This document shows, piece after piece, positions 34,231 through 46,413 of a DNA stretch of 64,000 bases (the first letter of the stretch is position 1; each line of letters begins with the position of its first letter). The DNA is from Paramarasmius palmivorus. Lineage: Eukaryota; Basidiomycota; Agaricomycetes; Agaricales; Marasmiaceae. The stretch is taken from positions 237,039 through 301,038 of the forward strand of contig JAYKXP010000072.1 in NCBI GenBank assembly GCA_037176845.1, given 5' to 3'. Below the pieces are notes generated by a model. That model saw nothing but the letters and a program-made list of their open reading frames with translations. It did no database searches and was not told where the DNA came from. The translations under genes and the position numbers were made by a program.

Positions 34231-36588
34231 ATGAGCACGGGCTTCTTTGCTCGTTGCTTGAAGCTTCGAGCGCCGGCCTGCCAAAGCCGTATCGTCAATC
34301 TCGCACGCGGACGACGCTTCACAAGCACTACCACTACCCCTTCCCCCAAATTCTTTAGTTCGAGGACGACTTTACTTTTGGCCGGGACCTCTATTCTATC
34401 TGGGCTGCTGGGATACGCGCTAGCCAGTCCGAAGGAGCAAAAGGTGGATAAACCCGAGTCCAAGTCGCAATTTGGGCAATACGGTACTCCTGAAGACTTT
34501 CGCAAGGCAATAGAAGAGCTTCGTGGGGCGTTCAAACACGACCCAGATGCTGTCACCACGGATCCAGAGGAGTTGCGAATCCACGGGTTTTCAGAGAACG
34601 ATTACCATCCCGGTGAGTAACGCGTCAAAGTTTCCCCCGAAATACTCGCACAGACTGACAGGCTCGTAGGCACCCCTCACACGGTGGTTGTATATCCTCT
34701 GTCGACGGAGGACGTTGTCAAGATTGTGAAGATCGCTACCAAGTATCGTATGCCGATTACACCGTACTCCGGCGCGACCAGTCTCGAAGGTCATACGAGA
34801 GGAGTGAGTCATACCACCTTACTCTGCTCGCACTCGGAAGACGAGTGGAATACATTTCTTACTCACATTGCTACCCGCAGTCTCGTTTCGGAAGTATCTG
34901 CGTTGATGTCTCGCACATGAACAAAATCTTGGAAATTCACGGTCCGTGTTTTTAGGACCTTCTTGATCTGAATTTGACGCGCATCGTAGAGGCTGATTCG
35001 GACTTGGTGTGCCAACCTGGTGTGGGATGGATGGAGATTAATGATGCTCTAAGAGAGAAAGGTGCGCTGTCTTTTTCTGTAAGTCATCATTTTATCTCTA
35101 ACTGGTATCTACTCAGGTATTCCATTATTTTTCCCGGTGAGTAGTCTAGGCAATGATGCGTAACCCAAGATAGACGTGTTTTCAGATAGATCCTGCGCCA
35201 GGTGCAACAATCGGCGGTATGCTGAGTACTGGATGCTCCGGAAGTGCGTCTATGACTTGTTCCTTGACTTTTACTGACCTTATGAATTGCAGCAAATGCG
35301 GTTAGATATGGCACAAGCAAGGGGGAATGGTTCCTAAACGCGGTATGAACGCATATTCACTCCGGTCTCGTTTACCCTGACACCGATCTACATATAGACA
35401 GTTGTATTACCTTCGGGAGAAGTAGTCAAAACGCGAAGAAGGTCGAGGAAATCTTCCGCAGGCTTCGACACGACAAAACTATTTATCGGTGCCGAAGGAA
35501 CACTGGGAATTGTTACCGAAGGTGAGAAGTTCCCCTCGCGCCCTTGCTCTCTTCGCTTAATTACTCTTTTAGTGACCATTCGACTTGCCCCTGTTCAGAA
35601 AACGACAGTCGCCGTCGTACATTTCCCAGATGTGCGGAGAGCTACGGAGGCAGTGATTGATGTCATGAATCAAGGTGTCGGTATCCGTGCGTATAATTGT
35701 CCTTGTACCGCTTGTTCAGTACTTGATTCGTGTTCAATAGAGTGTGTCGAACTGCTTGATGATGTGTTCATGCGTGCCGTGAACCTGTACGGCCAATCGA
35801 GCCACCAGTGGCCTGAACGGGATTCGCTGTTCTTCAAGCTCCAGGGCCATTCCGCCGAATCACTTCAAGACACCGCCCGAGTGGTCAAGGAGGTCGTAGA
35901 GCGCCATGGCGGAACTGGCTTTCAATTGGCTAAGGATGCAAAGGAAGCAGAAGACCTGTGGCACGACCGGAAGAATGCGTTGTATTCAGGTTTAGCGTTA
36001 GTTGAGGGTAGTAGAGGCTGGAGCACAGATGTCTGGTAAGTTTTGTGTGCTACTGTACGCTACTCGTTGCTGAGGAATGATAGTGTCCCGGTATCTCGCC
36101 TCCCTGATTTGGTGTACGAGACGAAAGATGACCTATCAAAGATTGGGTTGACATCTACGATTGTTGGGCACGTCGGAGATGGCAATTTCCATGCCTTGAT
36201 ACTATTCCGAAACGAGGAGGAGTTCAAGAGAGCCAAGGATGCGGTGCATAGAATGGTGGAGAGAGCTATCAAGCTGGATGGAACATGTGAGTACTCTGGC
36301 ATTTGTCTACTTGGACATCGACTTGAATGTGTGAAGGTACGGGTGAACATGGAGTCGGGATTGGAAAGAAGGAATATCTGGTTGAGGAACTTGGACAAGG
36401 GACTGTTGAACTCATGAAGACGATCAAGAGGACGCTGGATCCACTGGGGCTGTTTAACCCGGGAAAGGTTCGGTAATGCTTTCGTGTATGTTTCTAGATA
36501 CTGACCGTAATATTGATAGCTCTATCCTGACGAAGTTGATCCTACCACGGAGGATAAAAAGGATGGATTATCTCCAAGTGCGCACTAA
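34231..36588 (+). CDS. DLD1: D-lactate dehydrogenase (cytochrome), mitochondrial, FAD-linked
   Basis: Thirteen exons: 34231-34612, 34670-34803, 34881-34941, 34990-35061, 35117-35136, 35186-35243, 35293-35342, 35398-35521, 35573-35686, 35741-36035, 36084-36286, 36337-36467, 36520-36588; 570 residues, the normal length. It oxidises D-lactate to pyruvate and passes electrons to cytochrome c at the mitochondrial inner membrane. The N-terminus is a basic Ser/Thr-rich presequence followed by a membrane segment ([19 protein letters not shown]). FAD-binding domain: [47 protein letters not shown]-terminal oxidase domain: [35 protein letters not shown]. Exon 5 is only 20 nt (IPLFFP) and is framed by good splice sites. 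All motifs are intact. Confidence 0.95.
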
Positions 36589-37455
36589 GGCAGTAGAGGA
36601 CAACGTGTTGATTTATGAGCCAGACGAACCACACGACTTACTAAATTCCCTGCTATAATACCTACACGAGACTATTGTCGCCTATAGTACCCTAGTTCTG
36701 TGTTAGCTAGGTTCAAAAAATCTTGGAGGATTGGCCGAGGAATTTCATAAGCGCCTATTTTTGTACTATTTTTGTCCCCCTTCCACCAGCTTCCACCCCG
36801 CCAATCCATTGCTCATTCTGTCTCCACCCTTCGTTTGGGCCTCAATTCAGTACCTCTTCCTTTTAACCGGCCAGAACCTTATAGGATCATCGGTATTCCA
36901 GAAATTCAACACAAGGAATTCTTTCAAACCAGCTGTTCGGGCTTCGACTGGACCTCATTCTTCCATTTTCGACAACAGTGCACATGTGCGAGGACTTAAA
37001 TCGGTCGGTTTGCAACGCGGTACCATCTTCTGACGACACTTTCGAACGTGCATCATGGCTACCAGGGTCCTCACTCGTTTCGGGAGTGTCAAGAATAAGA
37101 ATAGTCGTCGGTTATGAACCCATATTTCAGTGTAAATTGTGCTCCGTACTCGAAAACGTACTTTATACTCCTATTTTCTATAGAAATCCTACTCAATTTG
37201 ATGTGCTCCTACTTAAAAATCCCGTGTTTCTCTCCAAAAATGGTTGGCCTACGCGTACCCGGCATTGTTCTATTGCCGTGGTTTTGCATTTGATGTGTGT
37301 CAACTAATGTTCCCAGTTCCTTGTGTTCTGATTCCGTTTCCAATTCCCCCTGCTTGCGGTTGTGATGGGCGTACAAAGAAGAAACTAGACTGTGTTTTCA
37401 CTTCATCTAGATTGTGGTCAGTGGGGTCTTGTGCCTAATTTCGTAGTTTTGGAAT
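36589..37455. other. Gene-free stretch after DLD1
   Basis: About 870 bp with no supported frame; this is the boundary between conserved genes and the accessory region to the right. Confidence 0.4.
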
Positions 37456-37884
37456 GCACATTGGCTTGACGTGAGCTTGAAATCATTTCCCGTGAACTTT
37501 GCTTTTAATTCCGTGTTCCTGCTAGAGAGTTGGCATATCCGTGAAGTGTGACCTTACCGTAATGGTAAAAGTGAACCGTGAACCGTGGTCGTATTTTGAG
37601 ATTACCCGAGTTATCTCGTAATCTATGACAACAGGCGCTCAAACAGTTGGGCGCTCGTAGTAAAAATAAGCACATTGGCTTGACGTGAGCTTGAAATTAT
37701 TTCCCGTGAACTTTGCTTTAGATTCCGTGTTCCTGCTAGAGAGTTGGCATATCCATGAAGTGTGACCTTACCGTAATGGTAAAAGTGAACCGTGAACCGT
37801 GGTCGTATTTTGAGATTACCCGAGTTATCTCGTAATCTATGACCACAGGCGCTCAAACAGTTGGGCGCTCGTAGTAAAAATAAT
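37456..37884. repeat. 214-bp sequence in two tandem copies
   Basis: Copy 1 about 37456-37669, copy 2 about 37670-37884, nearly identical (a handful of substitutions). Each contains an internal direct repeat GGCGCTC and the palindrome-like TTACCGTAATGGTAA. It abuts the 3' end of the integrase gene by about 20 bp. Confidence 0.85.
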
Positions 37885-37903
37885 GGGATTCAAGAAGTAG
37901 AAT

Positions 37904-39774
37904 CTAAAATACATCAGGAGCCATTAATCTGGCATAAGCAAGGGCATTTGTCCATAAATTTACTACGTCTTCTCTTTTAGAGCTTCTTGGGAGGTGCTCG
38001 AGATACCTGCCGAGCTCGGCAACCTGATTTTCTGAAAGAGAGCAAGGCGGAGGGTCACATGACACCTCGGTCAGCTCCGGTGGTGGACCCCGACGTCCGA
38101 TCCATGAATTTCCGCCATCATGGACATAGTTTTGTCGAAGCGAAGTTAAAAGCTGGTCATCATACAGTCCTTCCCAATCTACTCCAAACACCTCCAGCTC
38201 CTCCTCGTTCATGGGAAGGGACTGCAGTGCATCTCCTCGAAAGCCGCAAGCAAACATGTCGAATCCAAAGAAGTTGTGAGGGCTTCGATTAGGGCCATTT
38301 CGAACTGTGATCTTGTGATTATTCCAAGATTCTGCCCAGAACTGGAGATGATCATTGATTACAGGGAGGAAGAGCCACTGAAGCAGCCAGAGGTGGTTGA
38401 GGTTGAGGTGTTCCAGCCCAAAACGAACTTCAAGATCTTCAAATAGCTCATTCCAGGTATGAACTACTCCAACCTTGACATCCACCCAAAGCCTTTCGAT
38501 TCGAGTGTTATGAACTGAACTACTGATGACTAGGTGAACTAGTTTTGTACTGATATAATCATGCACTTACCGGCCCCAGATGTAAGAGCCTCTACCTGCG
38601 CCGCGAACATACTCCATAAATGCCGCAACCAGCAAGTTTTCCACTCCGTGATCACCTCGTACCCTTGAAGGTATTCCATACACCGCAACTGCAGCTAGGA
38701 AAAGGAGCAACACCGTCTGTGCACGGTTGTTATTGCTGGCTTTTATGCCAGTGACAAGGCGAGAATAGCCATCCACAAAAGCGTGTATGACTATTCTCCA
38801 GCGAATCAAACCTAGAATAAATCAATTAGATACAAATACGAATAACAAGGAGGCTATTCTTACCGTGCTGACCATCATGGTGCCAGAGGAAGTTTGGCCC
38901 TGGTACATTGTAACCTCTTCTTCGCAATGTGATTCTTTTGAAAACACGATGAACTGGGTCAATCCTGTCCAAAGACAAGCGTATTCGCTCATACGGTACC
39001 ACATGACCAAGGCGCCTAAGCATGCCATCAAGCATTCTGATGCCAGCTCGAGGAAAATGGAGTTTGAGTCGGAAGATCGTGACATCTAAATCAGCATCTG
39101 TGATATCAGAAAGATATCCTGGCAATGTTCTATTAGATGAAGGTGCTCGTGGAATATCTTCAGGCAATTGAGGAGGCATTTCTCCGTCAGGATCCAACAA
39201 CTCGTCAGGCTGAGCTTCGACTTCGGGCTGATTTCGATCGGGAAAGGGGTCTTGTCCAGGTGGTGCTATGCCCAAGTCTAATAGCGCCTGCCTTACTGTT
39301 GTTCTACCCACTCCTAAGAACCTACTGATCCCGGTAATTGACCTCTGGGTATAGGCCCAACGTAGAAAATCTGGGTTGATTGTGGTTTTTGGACGCCCTC
39401 GACCACCTGTGTATTCTCGCTGCACCAAGGGAGGCCGACCGTGATGGGTAGAGTTTACTGAGTGTTCGTAAAGTGATTGGACGTCAATTAACATCTTTTG
39501 TAGATTTTGCTTCAACAAATCCAGCTCTTCCGGATTATCAAAGACATTTCCATACTGTAAAGAGAATTACAAGAGATGCTGAGGCTGATTAATTGAAGCG
39601 CACTTGATCTACAATTCTAGCAAACTCTTGTAGGTCTTCTCCGAACCTCTGGATGGGATAGGCGTCAAGCTCACGTGAGCTAATGACTCCAATAACCTCC
39701 ACGAAAGAGTGATAGTGTTCACGAATGGTGTTCAGCAGAGCGTTGACGTCGGAGAGTGGTGGATTGGTGTCCAT
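37904..39774 (-). CDS. Integrase-core (rve) DD35E protein, transposon-derived
   Basis: Four exons: 39774-39604, 39554-38864, 38811-38571, 38522-37904; introns 48-52 nt; 573 residues, frame closed. A helical N-terminus is followed by a helix-turn-helix region (ISRFLGVGRTTVRQALLDLG). The integrase core has D284 (FLWHHDGQHG), D341 (PSRVRGDHGVEN) and E377 (NTRIERLWVD); the last two are separated by 35 residues, as in retroviral-type integrases. Typical mushroom motifs are WRIVIHAFVDGYSRLV and ASNNNRAQTV. The C-terminus is uncharacterised. It is a multi-copy integrase family in Agaricomycetes, related to cut-and-paste or Ginger-like elements. No terminal inverted repeats are seen around it, and spliceosomal introns interrupt the core, so it may be a domesticated or non-autonomous copy. 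Confidence 0.85.
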
Positions 39775-39882
39775 GGCTCTTATTGAGTGAAATCAGATAA
39801 CACTTTTTAGGAACTCAAATTATACAAGCGGAAATGGCAATCTCCGGTGCCGCACTTCCGAGCTACTCGTGCTGCCGACAAG

Positions 39883-39911
39883 CGTTCCAACGTCCGATAA
39901 GCGTTGGAACG
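39883..39911. repeat. 10-bp inverted repeat in a divergent promoter
   Basis: CGTTCCAACG at 39883-39892 and CGTTGGAACG at 39902-39911 are reverse complements, 9 nt apart, within the 269-bp interval between two divergent starts (39774 and 40044). The spacing suits a dimeric transcription factor site; the function is inferred. Confidence 0.5.
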
Positions 39912-40043
39912 TAACTCTTCCCCGTCTACCTATAAAGTCAGCTCCCTCAGAAAATGTGCTCACCTTTTCCCTTTCCTCTACTACTCAACCTCCATTCCTT
40001 TAATTTTTCTTTTCTTCAATCAGACCTCGTCGTCTTAAAGACG

Positions 40044-41661
40044 ATGTCTCTGAGTGGGACGGGATGGCTAGAGCTCGAGAATTCAGGGATTGAGGGCAGT
40101 CAAGGTGCGTTTCATAAACTTGACACTTCAGGATGACACTGACTTTTTCACCCTAAGCGTTCTCTATCCATTGCTTTCTAGCAAGCCACTTATATGGTCA
40201 GGTTGTAGATGTCGGAACGTTATGGCAGGTCTTATTCCCCGGTATATGGATCTCAAAACACGACAACTTCCTCACCACCCCAGTACCCTTTATCCTACAG
40301 AGGATTCAAAAGGAAGCCTCTACCAATATCCATTACTTGACACCCTTGCTTCGGGATATTTGCATGGGAAGCCACCCGGAAGTGGAAGTTGCGATGGCTA
40401 CTGCTCCTTCGCTACTTAACCACGCTCCTCCAGCAAAGATGGAGGGCTTTAAAGCCTTTGGTTCCTGGAAGGATCTCATAGACTCTTTTCCATCATATTC
40501 TTTCGAGACCCATGCTCACGCATTGGCTCATTCTTCACCCACCAGCCATGCCGCACTGGACAACTTCCTACGTGCTGACTATCGCCAAGTCAACTATCCC
40601 TACAAGAGTGTGGGCCACTTCTTCATCATCTTCGGCCTAGCCTCAGTCACCTCTGTTTTCGACGAGCTACAGCAGGAAGCCCAAACGGACTTATTACAGA
40701 AGATTGGGACCTTTGCCTATCAGCATTCCCTGCCCCTTCCTTCAGAAATCCAGCATCCTATTCCACGTCATGTATCGGAATCGAACCGGCAATACCACAG
40801 CACAAAGTCACTCACATCGCCTTCCACCCAATCCGCCTCATTGTCACTTGCGCCATCTTTACTGTCCCTCTCTCCGTCCCCTTTCTACCAGCCGCTGCTG
40901 CTTGGTGGTGATTTTTGCGATCAGAGCAAGTTCGTTTCGGAGCAGGCTCTGTTCGATGATGGGACCATAGTTCATGATTCAGAAGTCGCACTTTCTCATT
41001 ACCTGGGAGTCGACTTATCCGCGCAGAAAATCGGTTGGGGTTCGTGGCTGATCAGAACCGAGGGGACTGTCTGCGATGCCTTGTCAGTGATCGGAGGAGG
41101 ATATGACAAGGTAGAGCAAGCAAAGTACGGTAACATGGATGAAGTCCAGAGATACGACTCAGCACTTGACATACTCCTGAAAGCAGGTGCTGAACTAGAG
41201 CAGGACGGCCTGCCTTCCACTCAGAAAGGCCTAATCATTGGCGTCAATTATCACTCATACTCTTCAATACTGGAGAACGACTTGCAGTGGCCCACCGACA
41301 AATGGTTAGCTATTAATCGCCTTCACGTATGGGCGCAGGGTCTCACGGAAAGTTACAGCTGGATGATTGATGAAGGTAAGCCTATTCTTCAGGTGCTGTC
41401 GAGCGATCTAACTCTAATTTTCCAGATACTGTACTCTCTAACCCGGGGATAGAGCTTTGGCTTTATCTCTGCTGGTTGCAGCTTCTACGTACCTGGCGAC
41501 CTATCCATACTGTAGGGTTCAAACCCATCCACCATTTGCCTACTGATATTCAAGAGACGTTATCTCTTATCCGTTACGATCACCTTCGAACCATAAAGGA
41601 TTTCAAATTATTTGATCCTTATCTAATTCCTCACAAACCCCCCACCAATCTAAATCCCTAA
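40044..41661 (+). CDS. Uncharacterised protein, head-to-head with the integrase gene
   Basis: Three exons: 40044-40104, 40182-41375, 41426-41661; introns 77 and 50 nt; 496 residues, frame closed. Starts MSLSGTGWLELENSGIEGSQ. No signal peptide or membrane segment. Motifs visible but not recognised: GTLWQVLFPGIWISKHD, YKSVGHFFIIFGLASV, DDGTIVHDSEVALSHYLGVD, KGLIIGVNYHSYSSIL, WLAINRLHVWAQGLTESYSWM, and a C-terminal FKLFDPYLIPHKPP. A Ser/Leu-rich low-complexity linker lies mid-protein. The starts of this gene and the integrase gene are 269 bp apart, so they may share control. I assign no function. Confidence 0.6.
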
Positions 41662-41818
41662 TCTTCTGCTCATCGCAATACCCTCTTCTTTCTTCTGTCA
41701 CATTTTCCTTCTTGACCACACGAAGCGACACGTATTTCCCTCTTTCTTGACCGGTGCTATATGCGCCATTACGCTCCTTATCATTACTTAATGACTTTAC
41801 GATTATGCCCATTCATTA

Positions 41819-42193
41819 ATATCCAAATCCACCTAACAAGTCCATACTCTGGTACAAGTACATATCTAGTAGAAATCCACGATTTTTCTGCTTCTTCGCT
41901 CCTGTCCTCACCGTTGCAACTTGACTCCACGTTTATCAGCTGAGAACTCCAAATCCACCTAACAAGTCCATACTCTGGTACAAGTACATATCTAGTATAA
42001 ATCCATGATTTTTCTGCTTCTTCGCTCCTGTCCTCACGTCGCAACTTGACCCCACGTTTATCAGCTGAGATATCCAAATCCATCTAACAAGTCCATACTC
42101 TGGTACAAGTACATATCTAGTATAAATCCACGATTTTTCTGCTTCTTCGCTCCTGTCCTCACCGTCGCAACTTGACCCCACATTTATCACATG
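41819..42193. repeat. Three tandem copies of a 125-bp unit
   Basis: Copies at about 41819-41943, 41944-42068 and 42069-42193, differing at a few positions. On the minus strand all three stay open and give repeated DMYLYQ/RYVLVPEYGLVRWIW-type peptides, but no gene structure supports translation. Confidence 0.85.
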
Positions 42194-42444
42194 AGAGACG
42201 ATTTCTTTTGCACACAGGAAGTACCAAAATATACGCTTGACGTATAAGCGTACTAATGGATTGTATCAGGTGTATTGCGCAATAAAATAACCCTCATACA
42301 GTTCATCAATTGATGTTTTACTACGTCCTTCAATGGAGTCCTCCATTCTAATTCTACACAGTCACAGTTTAAAGCCTTGGACAAGAATAATTTATGTAAG
42401 AATAACTTAAGCTCAATAAATTGACGTTTAATGTTCATCAACTC

Positions 42445-42508
42445 AATGAATGGACAAACCGACGAATGAATGGACAAACCGACGAATGAATGGACAAACC
42501 GACGAATG
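42445..42508. repeat. Three copies of a 20-bp unit
   Basis: The unit AATGAATGGACAAACCGACG is repeated three times without interruption. It is a short minisatellite in gene-free DNA. Confidence 0.85.
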
Positions 42509-42663
42509 ATATTCATGGACAGTCCAAACTTGGTTGTGCGCTAACCGGGCGCATATTCTGCAACAAATCATCACCGTTTATTCTAGCATTTAGTTCAATT
42601 CGTTGAAGCAGATCGTACATGAGGTTGATAAATAATCAAGAAATATAAGCTTGAAGCAGGTCC

Positions 42664-44198
42664 TCAACAAAAGAGCCCTAGGCTCGTCACTAGTCCTACC
42701 AACTCGGCGGCATCGTCCAAGGTTTTCGGTTTTAAACCCTGCTGAAAACTTCCAATGAGCTCCATACCATAGGTGCGGGTCGGGGAAGAATCCTCAGACT
42801 TTCGAATGAGCGTCGTCTCTAATACCGAGAGCAAAGAGCTTAGGAAGGGATAAGTGTGTTCGGAAATGCTGACAGTCAGCCAATAACACCCTTCGTTACA
42901 GGTATACACCCCCTTTTTTCCGCATATTGGAATCCAAGTACCTGGGGTGAGGCGACGCCATGTTCCAGAGTCTGTTGGTGAAGTAATTAGCTAAGTTAAT
43001 TTGTTCCTTTGACTTGACTGACCAGGTAGCGTTACGAAGGATAGGTTCTGGTTGATCTGTTGAAGCCGAAGGAGAAAATCCCAGCCACTACTCCATTCAC
43101 CGTGATATCCATCTAAGTGCTGCCACTCCAAATGCGTAAGTTGGCTTAGCCTTCTGCAGCATGACAAGGCTGGCGACGTGATTTCCTGAGTCGGGGTATG
43201 GGCGTCAGTCTACGAAGAACGAACTAAATGAAAGACGAACCGTGTTGGTCAAATCCACCTCCACAAAGGGAATGGTGCGATCTAGCGAGCAGAACACCGA
43301 AAGCGACTGCAGATTGGGAAAAGACTCCTCGACAAAAGAGAATATTCTTTGCCCAAAGTCAGCTACAACAAGCTCCAAACTAACCATCCCCACTCCTCTT
43401 TCTGCCTTCAGCCACTGGGCAATGGTCATCATATCTCCAGTAGACGTTTCCGGTAACGCTTGGAAGCTCCTCAGAGAAGGGGCTCTACAGTTGAGAATCA
43501 GCCTCAGCGTGCGTATTGGACAGCGGATATGATAGAGGGCTGGGAAGGCTGGTTCTGATACAGAGAGTTGGCCAGACTCCTCACCCTGTAGGTTCAGGAG
43601 CCGAAGGGTAGAGGCGTGACGCAACATAAAGGCGTGGATTTCTCGGTCGATGTCTCCGGAATAGGATAGCTGCTCGAGCTGGGAAAAATGAAGCTGACCC
43701 CATAAAGATGGAGGTTTCGATTCGTCATGGAGCTCTACTTGTATGTGAAGTATACGCAGGTTCTTCATGTTTTGAAGCCCGGCGATAATGGTCCTAAGGG
43801 TGTTGTAAGAAAAGCGGTTGAAACTAGAGGCATGAAGGATGGTCAGTAGAGCTTATCAGATGAAAGAATGAGCCGTACTCTATTTCCAGGTGGACGTCAC
43901 GAACTAACTCAGCAAAATTTGGGTTTTTTGCCATTAGTCTCATGCATTTTATCATTCTCTCCGGGTAGTCGTGTGGAAGGAAAAGTTCCTCAAAGAACCT
44001 CCTCTCCGCTGCTGCTCCTAGGGTTCTGTTGATCAGGCGATGACTGGCATGCCTCGAGAGGTGGAAGGGGTCTTTTGCGTCCGCATTGGAGTGATAGAAG
44101 ATTTGGTCCCATATTTCCATCGCCAACTGAGCCCTCTGCTGCTGTGATAGGTTAGAGACGACAGGGAGGTTATCACTCCCAGATTCTGGCGTTCTCAT
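42664..44198 (-). CDS. F-box/LRR-like protein, tandem paralog 1
   Basis: Four exons: 44198-43879, 43823-43241, 43185-43023, 42971-42664; introns 51-55 nt; 457 residues. The start MRTPESGSDN is the first ATG downstream of a TATA box. The N-terminus has an F-box-like helix set (AMEIWDQIFYHSNADAKD, then ASHRLINRTLGAAAERRFF); the middle is leucine-patterned repeats (NLRILHIQV, LEQLSYSG, LRLLNLQGEES, SLRSFQALP). The C-terminal domain is shared with the neighbour and contains W.PI/F.GG-type turns and paired Cys (TCNEGCYWL). It is a plausible ubiquitin-ligase adaptor, by fold only. Paralog of the next gene, with all intron positions conserved; exon 3 is 163 nt in both. Confidence 0.75.
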
Positions 44199-44241
44199 GG
44201 GTGCTTGCACGTTGGAGTGAAGCAAGCCTCGAGCCTCGAGC

Positions 44242-44248
44242 CTTTATA
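44242..44248 (-). promoter_or_regulatory. TATA box of F-box/LRR-like paralog 1
   Basis: TATAAAG on the minus strand, 44 nt before the ATG at 44198. Confidence 0.55.
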
Positions 44249-44802
44249 ACAGGCCGTGAATGGTCATCCATTTTTGTCATACTCGCTTGTCGTCTGGTGT
44301 GCATCTTTACTAACCCAGCATCTTTCATGAATAAAGGCATGTCGGATCTACGGCTCTACCAAAGGCGTGTTCCGCTACATGCCTTCAGTCAAGCGTCCGA
44401 TGCCTTGCTGTCATGCGAGATTCGGCACAATGCTGGCCGCCCGTCCCTGCCATGGCAGAGCCAAGTAGGCCCTGCATCCTCTCTTTCTTCCTTTAGGCAG
44501 CAGACGGCACGCCAACGGTCTGAGCGTACGCCTTCTTCGTCATCTTCATCTTCATCTCCCTCCTCGTTTCCTTCATCAGTGGGGTCAATGGCTGCTTCTG
44601 AAGCGCTGCATGAGCGTCAAACCACACAGTTTCGAGCGAAGATTGCAAGTGAAGCCGTCAACGCAGAGCTTCCCTATAAAACTTTCAAAAGCTCGATCCG
44701 TAGCTAGGCTTATTGTGCATCAATAGAAAGGTCGTGATTGGCGGTAGTTGTACAATTGTTGTCGTAAATGACCAAGAAAGGTGAGGCTACGTTTCGAAAC
44801 TC

Positions 44803-46372
44803 TTATCCCCTGAAGAAACCCAAACGAGATATTACTCCTACCAACCCAGACACCTCATCCAAAGGCTGATCGTTAGGGTTTCTGCGGAAATTCTGTACTA
44901 GCTCCATGTCCTCTTTCCTGCCCGGTGAGGCGTCCTCAAGCCTTCGAAGGATCTCTTGCTCCACAAGGTCAAGCAGGGCTGGTAAGGGGGAGTAGTTGCC
45001 ATAGTAAACGCTAAACGTTAACCAGTGGCACCCCTGATTGCACAAGAAAGGCCCGCCTCCTCCGCAGAAAGGGATCCAAATACCCGGGCCAACCGCATGC
45101 CATACTCCAGAGTCTGTGGAATGGGTGGTAAGAAAGCTTTTCCTCCTAGGTTTATCACATTACTAACCTGGTAGTGTGACGGAGATAAGCCCAGGATTGG
45201 CCTCTTGAAGCGGTCCCAGGAAGTTCCAACCTCGATCCCAGTCTCCGTGATAACCATCCATGTTTCCCCAGAACAGTTTGTTGAGTTGGGTTAACTTACG
45301 AAAGCAAGAAAGAGCCGCCTTTCCAACTGCCTAGAGGAAATGTCGCTGTCAGTTCAGAAGGATTAGGGTTACAGCAATGACTAACCTGGTTGCTCAACTC
45401 CGACTCATCCAAGGCTGCGACGAGATACCCTGTTAGAAGGATCGTGAGGGAACGCAGATTAGGAAAAGATTCCTCTACAATGGAAAAGAGTTGTCGCCCA
45501 TCGTCATGAGCAACTAGCGCTAGCTCAATCATGGCTGTTCCACGAGTCTGCTGTAGCTGGCGAGCCATAACGATTACATCCTCTGAAGTCGATTCGAATG
45601 GCGTATGAAAGCTTTGCAAGCTAGGAGCGCCACCTCTGAGAATTTGAGCTAGGGTGTGTCTAGGCACCGAGGAGTGCAGAAGCACGGGATACTGGGGCTC
45701 TGGACCTATAAATTCGCCCATTTCGTCGCCATCAAGAGTTAGCAGCCGAATGGTCGGTGCGTGCTTCGTGACAAAGACCTGGATTTCCGGAACGATTCCT
45801 CCATGATATGCAAACTCCTGGAGCGAGGGGAATTGGAGTTGGCTAAGGATTGAGTGAAGGGCCCCTCGACAGTCCCAAGAGATGGTCACTCTCATTTGAA
45901 GAATGCGCAGATTGTTCATGTTTCCAAGCCCACTGGTGACGTCCGTGATTACACTAAAGAGGTTTAGGTCGAAGCTAGTGAGAAGGGGCATTTAGCAAAT
46001 GAGTCGAGCGATTCTTGATACAAAAACTTACCTTAATTCAATGTAGATGTCACGAACAAGATTTGCGAGGTCCGGTTTCGCCACCATAAGCCTCATGCAT
46101 TGGATCATCCTTCGTCGGTATTCCACAGGCAGAAAGAGCTCTTCAAAAAACTTCCTCTCAGCTACCGCTCCTATTGTTCTGTTGATGAGGCGATGCGTTG
46201 CATGCATAGCAAGGTGGAAGGGGTCTTTAGCATCTGCGTTAACATGATAGAAGATTTCATCCCATATCTCGACAGCAATATTGGCTGGTTGCCCTTGTTT
46301 CGTGGTGGTGAAGGCAGGCACGCCTTTCGCGACAGAATCGTGGTTGATAAGGGATAGAGGAGCCTTTTGCAT
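44803..46372 (-). CDS. F-box/LRR-like protein, tandem paralog 2
   Basis: Four exons: 46372-46032, 45974-45386, 45330-45168, 45113-44803; introns 54-57 nt; 467 residues. An upstream ATG (46414) overlaps the TATA-like element, so the start MQKAPLSLINHD at 46372 is preferred; it also gives the same N-terminal length as paralog 1. Same domain order: F-box-like IAVEIWDEIFYHVNADAKD and ATHRLINRTIGAVAERKFF, leucine repeats (NLRILQMRV, TIRLLTLDGDEM), and the Cys-bearing C-terminal domain (WIPFCGGGGPFLCNQGCHWL). The two genes are about 600 bp apart in the same orientation. Confidence 0.75.
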
Positions 46373-46413
46373 GATGAAGGTGGCAAAGATTTGCGAGAGG
46401 CGCTCTGTGAGCA

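Noticed and set aside
37904..39774. Calling a complete transposon with terminal inverted repeats
   Set aside because: I found no matching inverted termini or target-site duplication around the integrase gene, so only the gene is called.
44201..44707. A 168-codon plus-strand frame with a Ser-rich middle
   Set aside because: It covers the TATA box and 5' flank of the minus-strand F-box/LRR gene, has no recognised motif, and its Ser run is low complexity.
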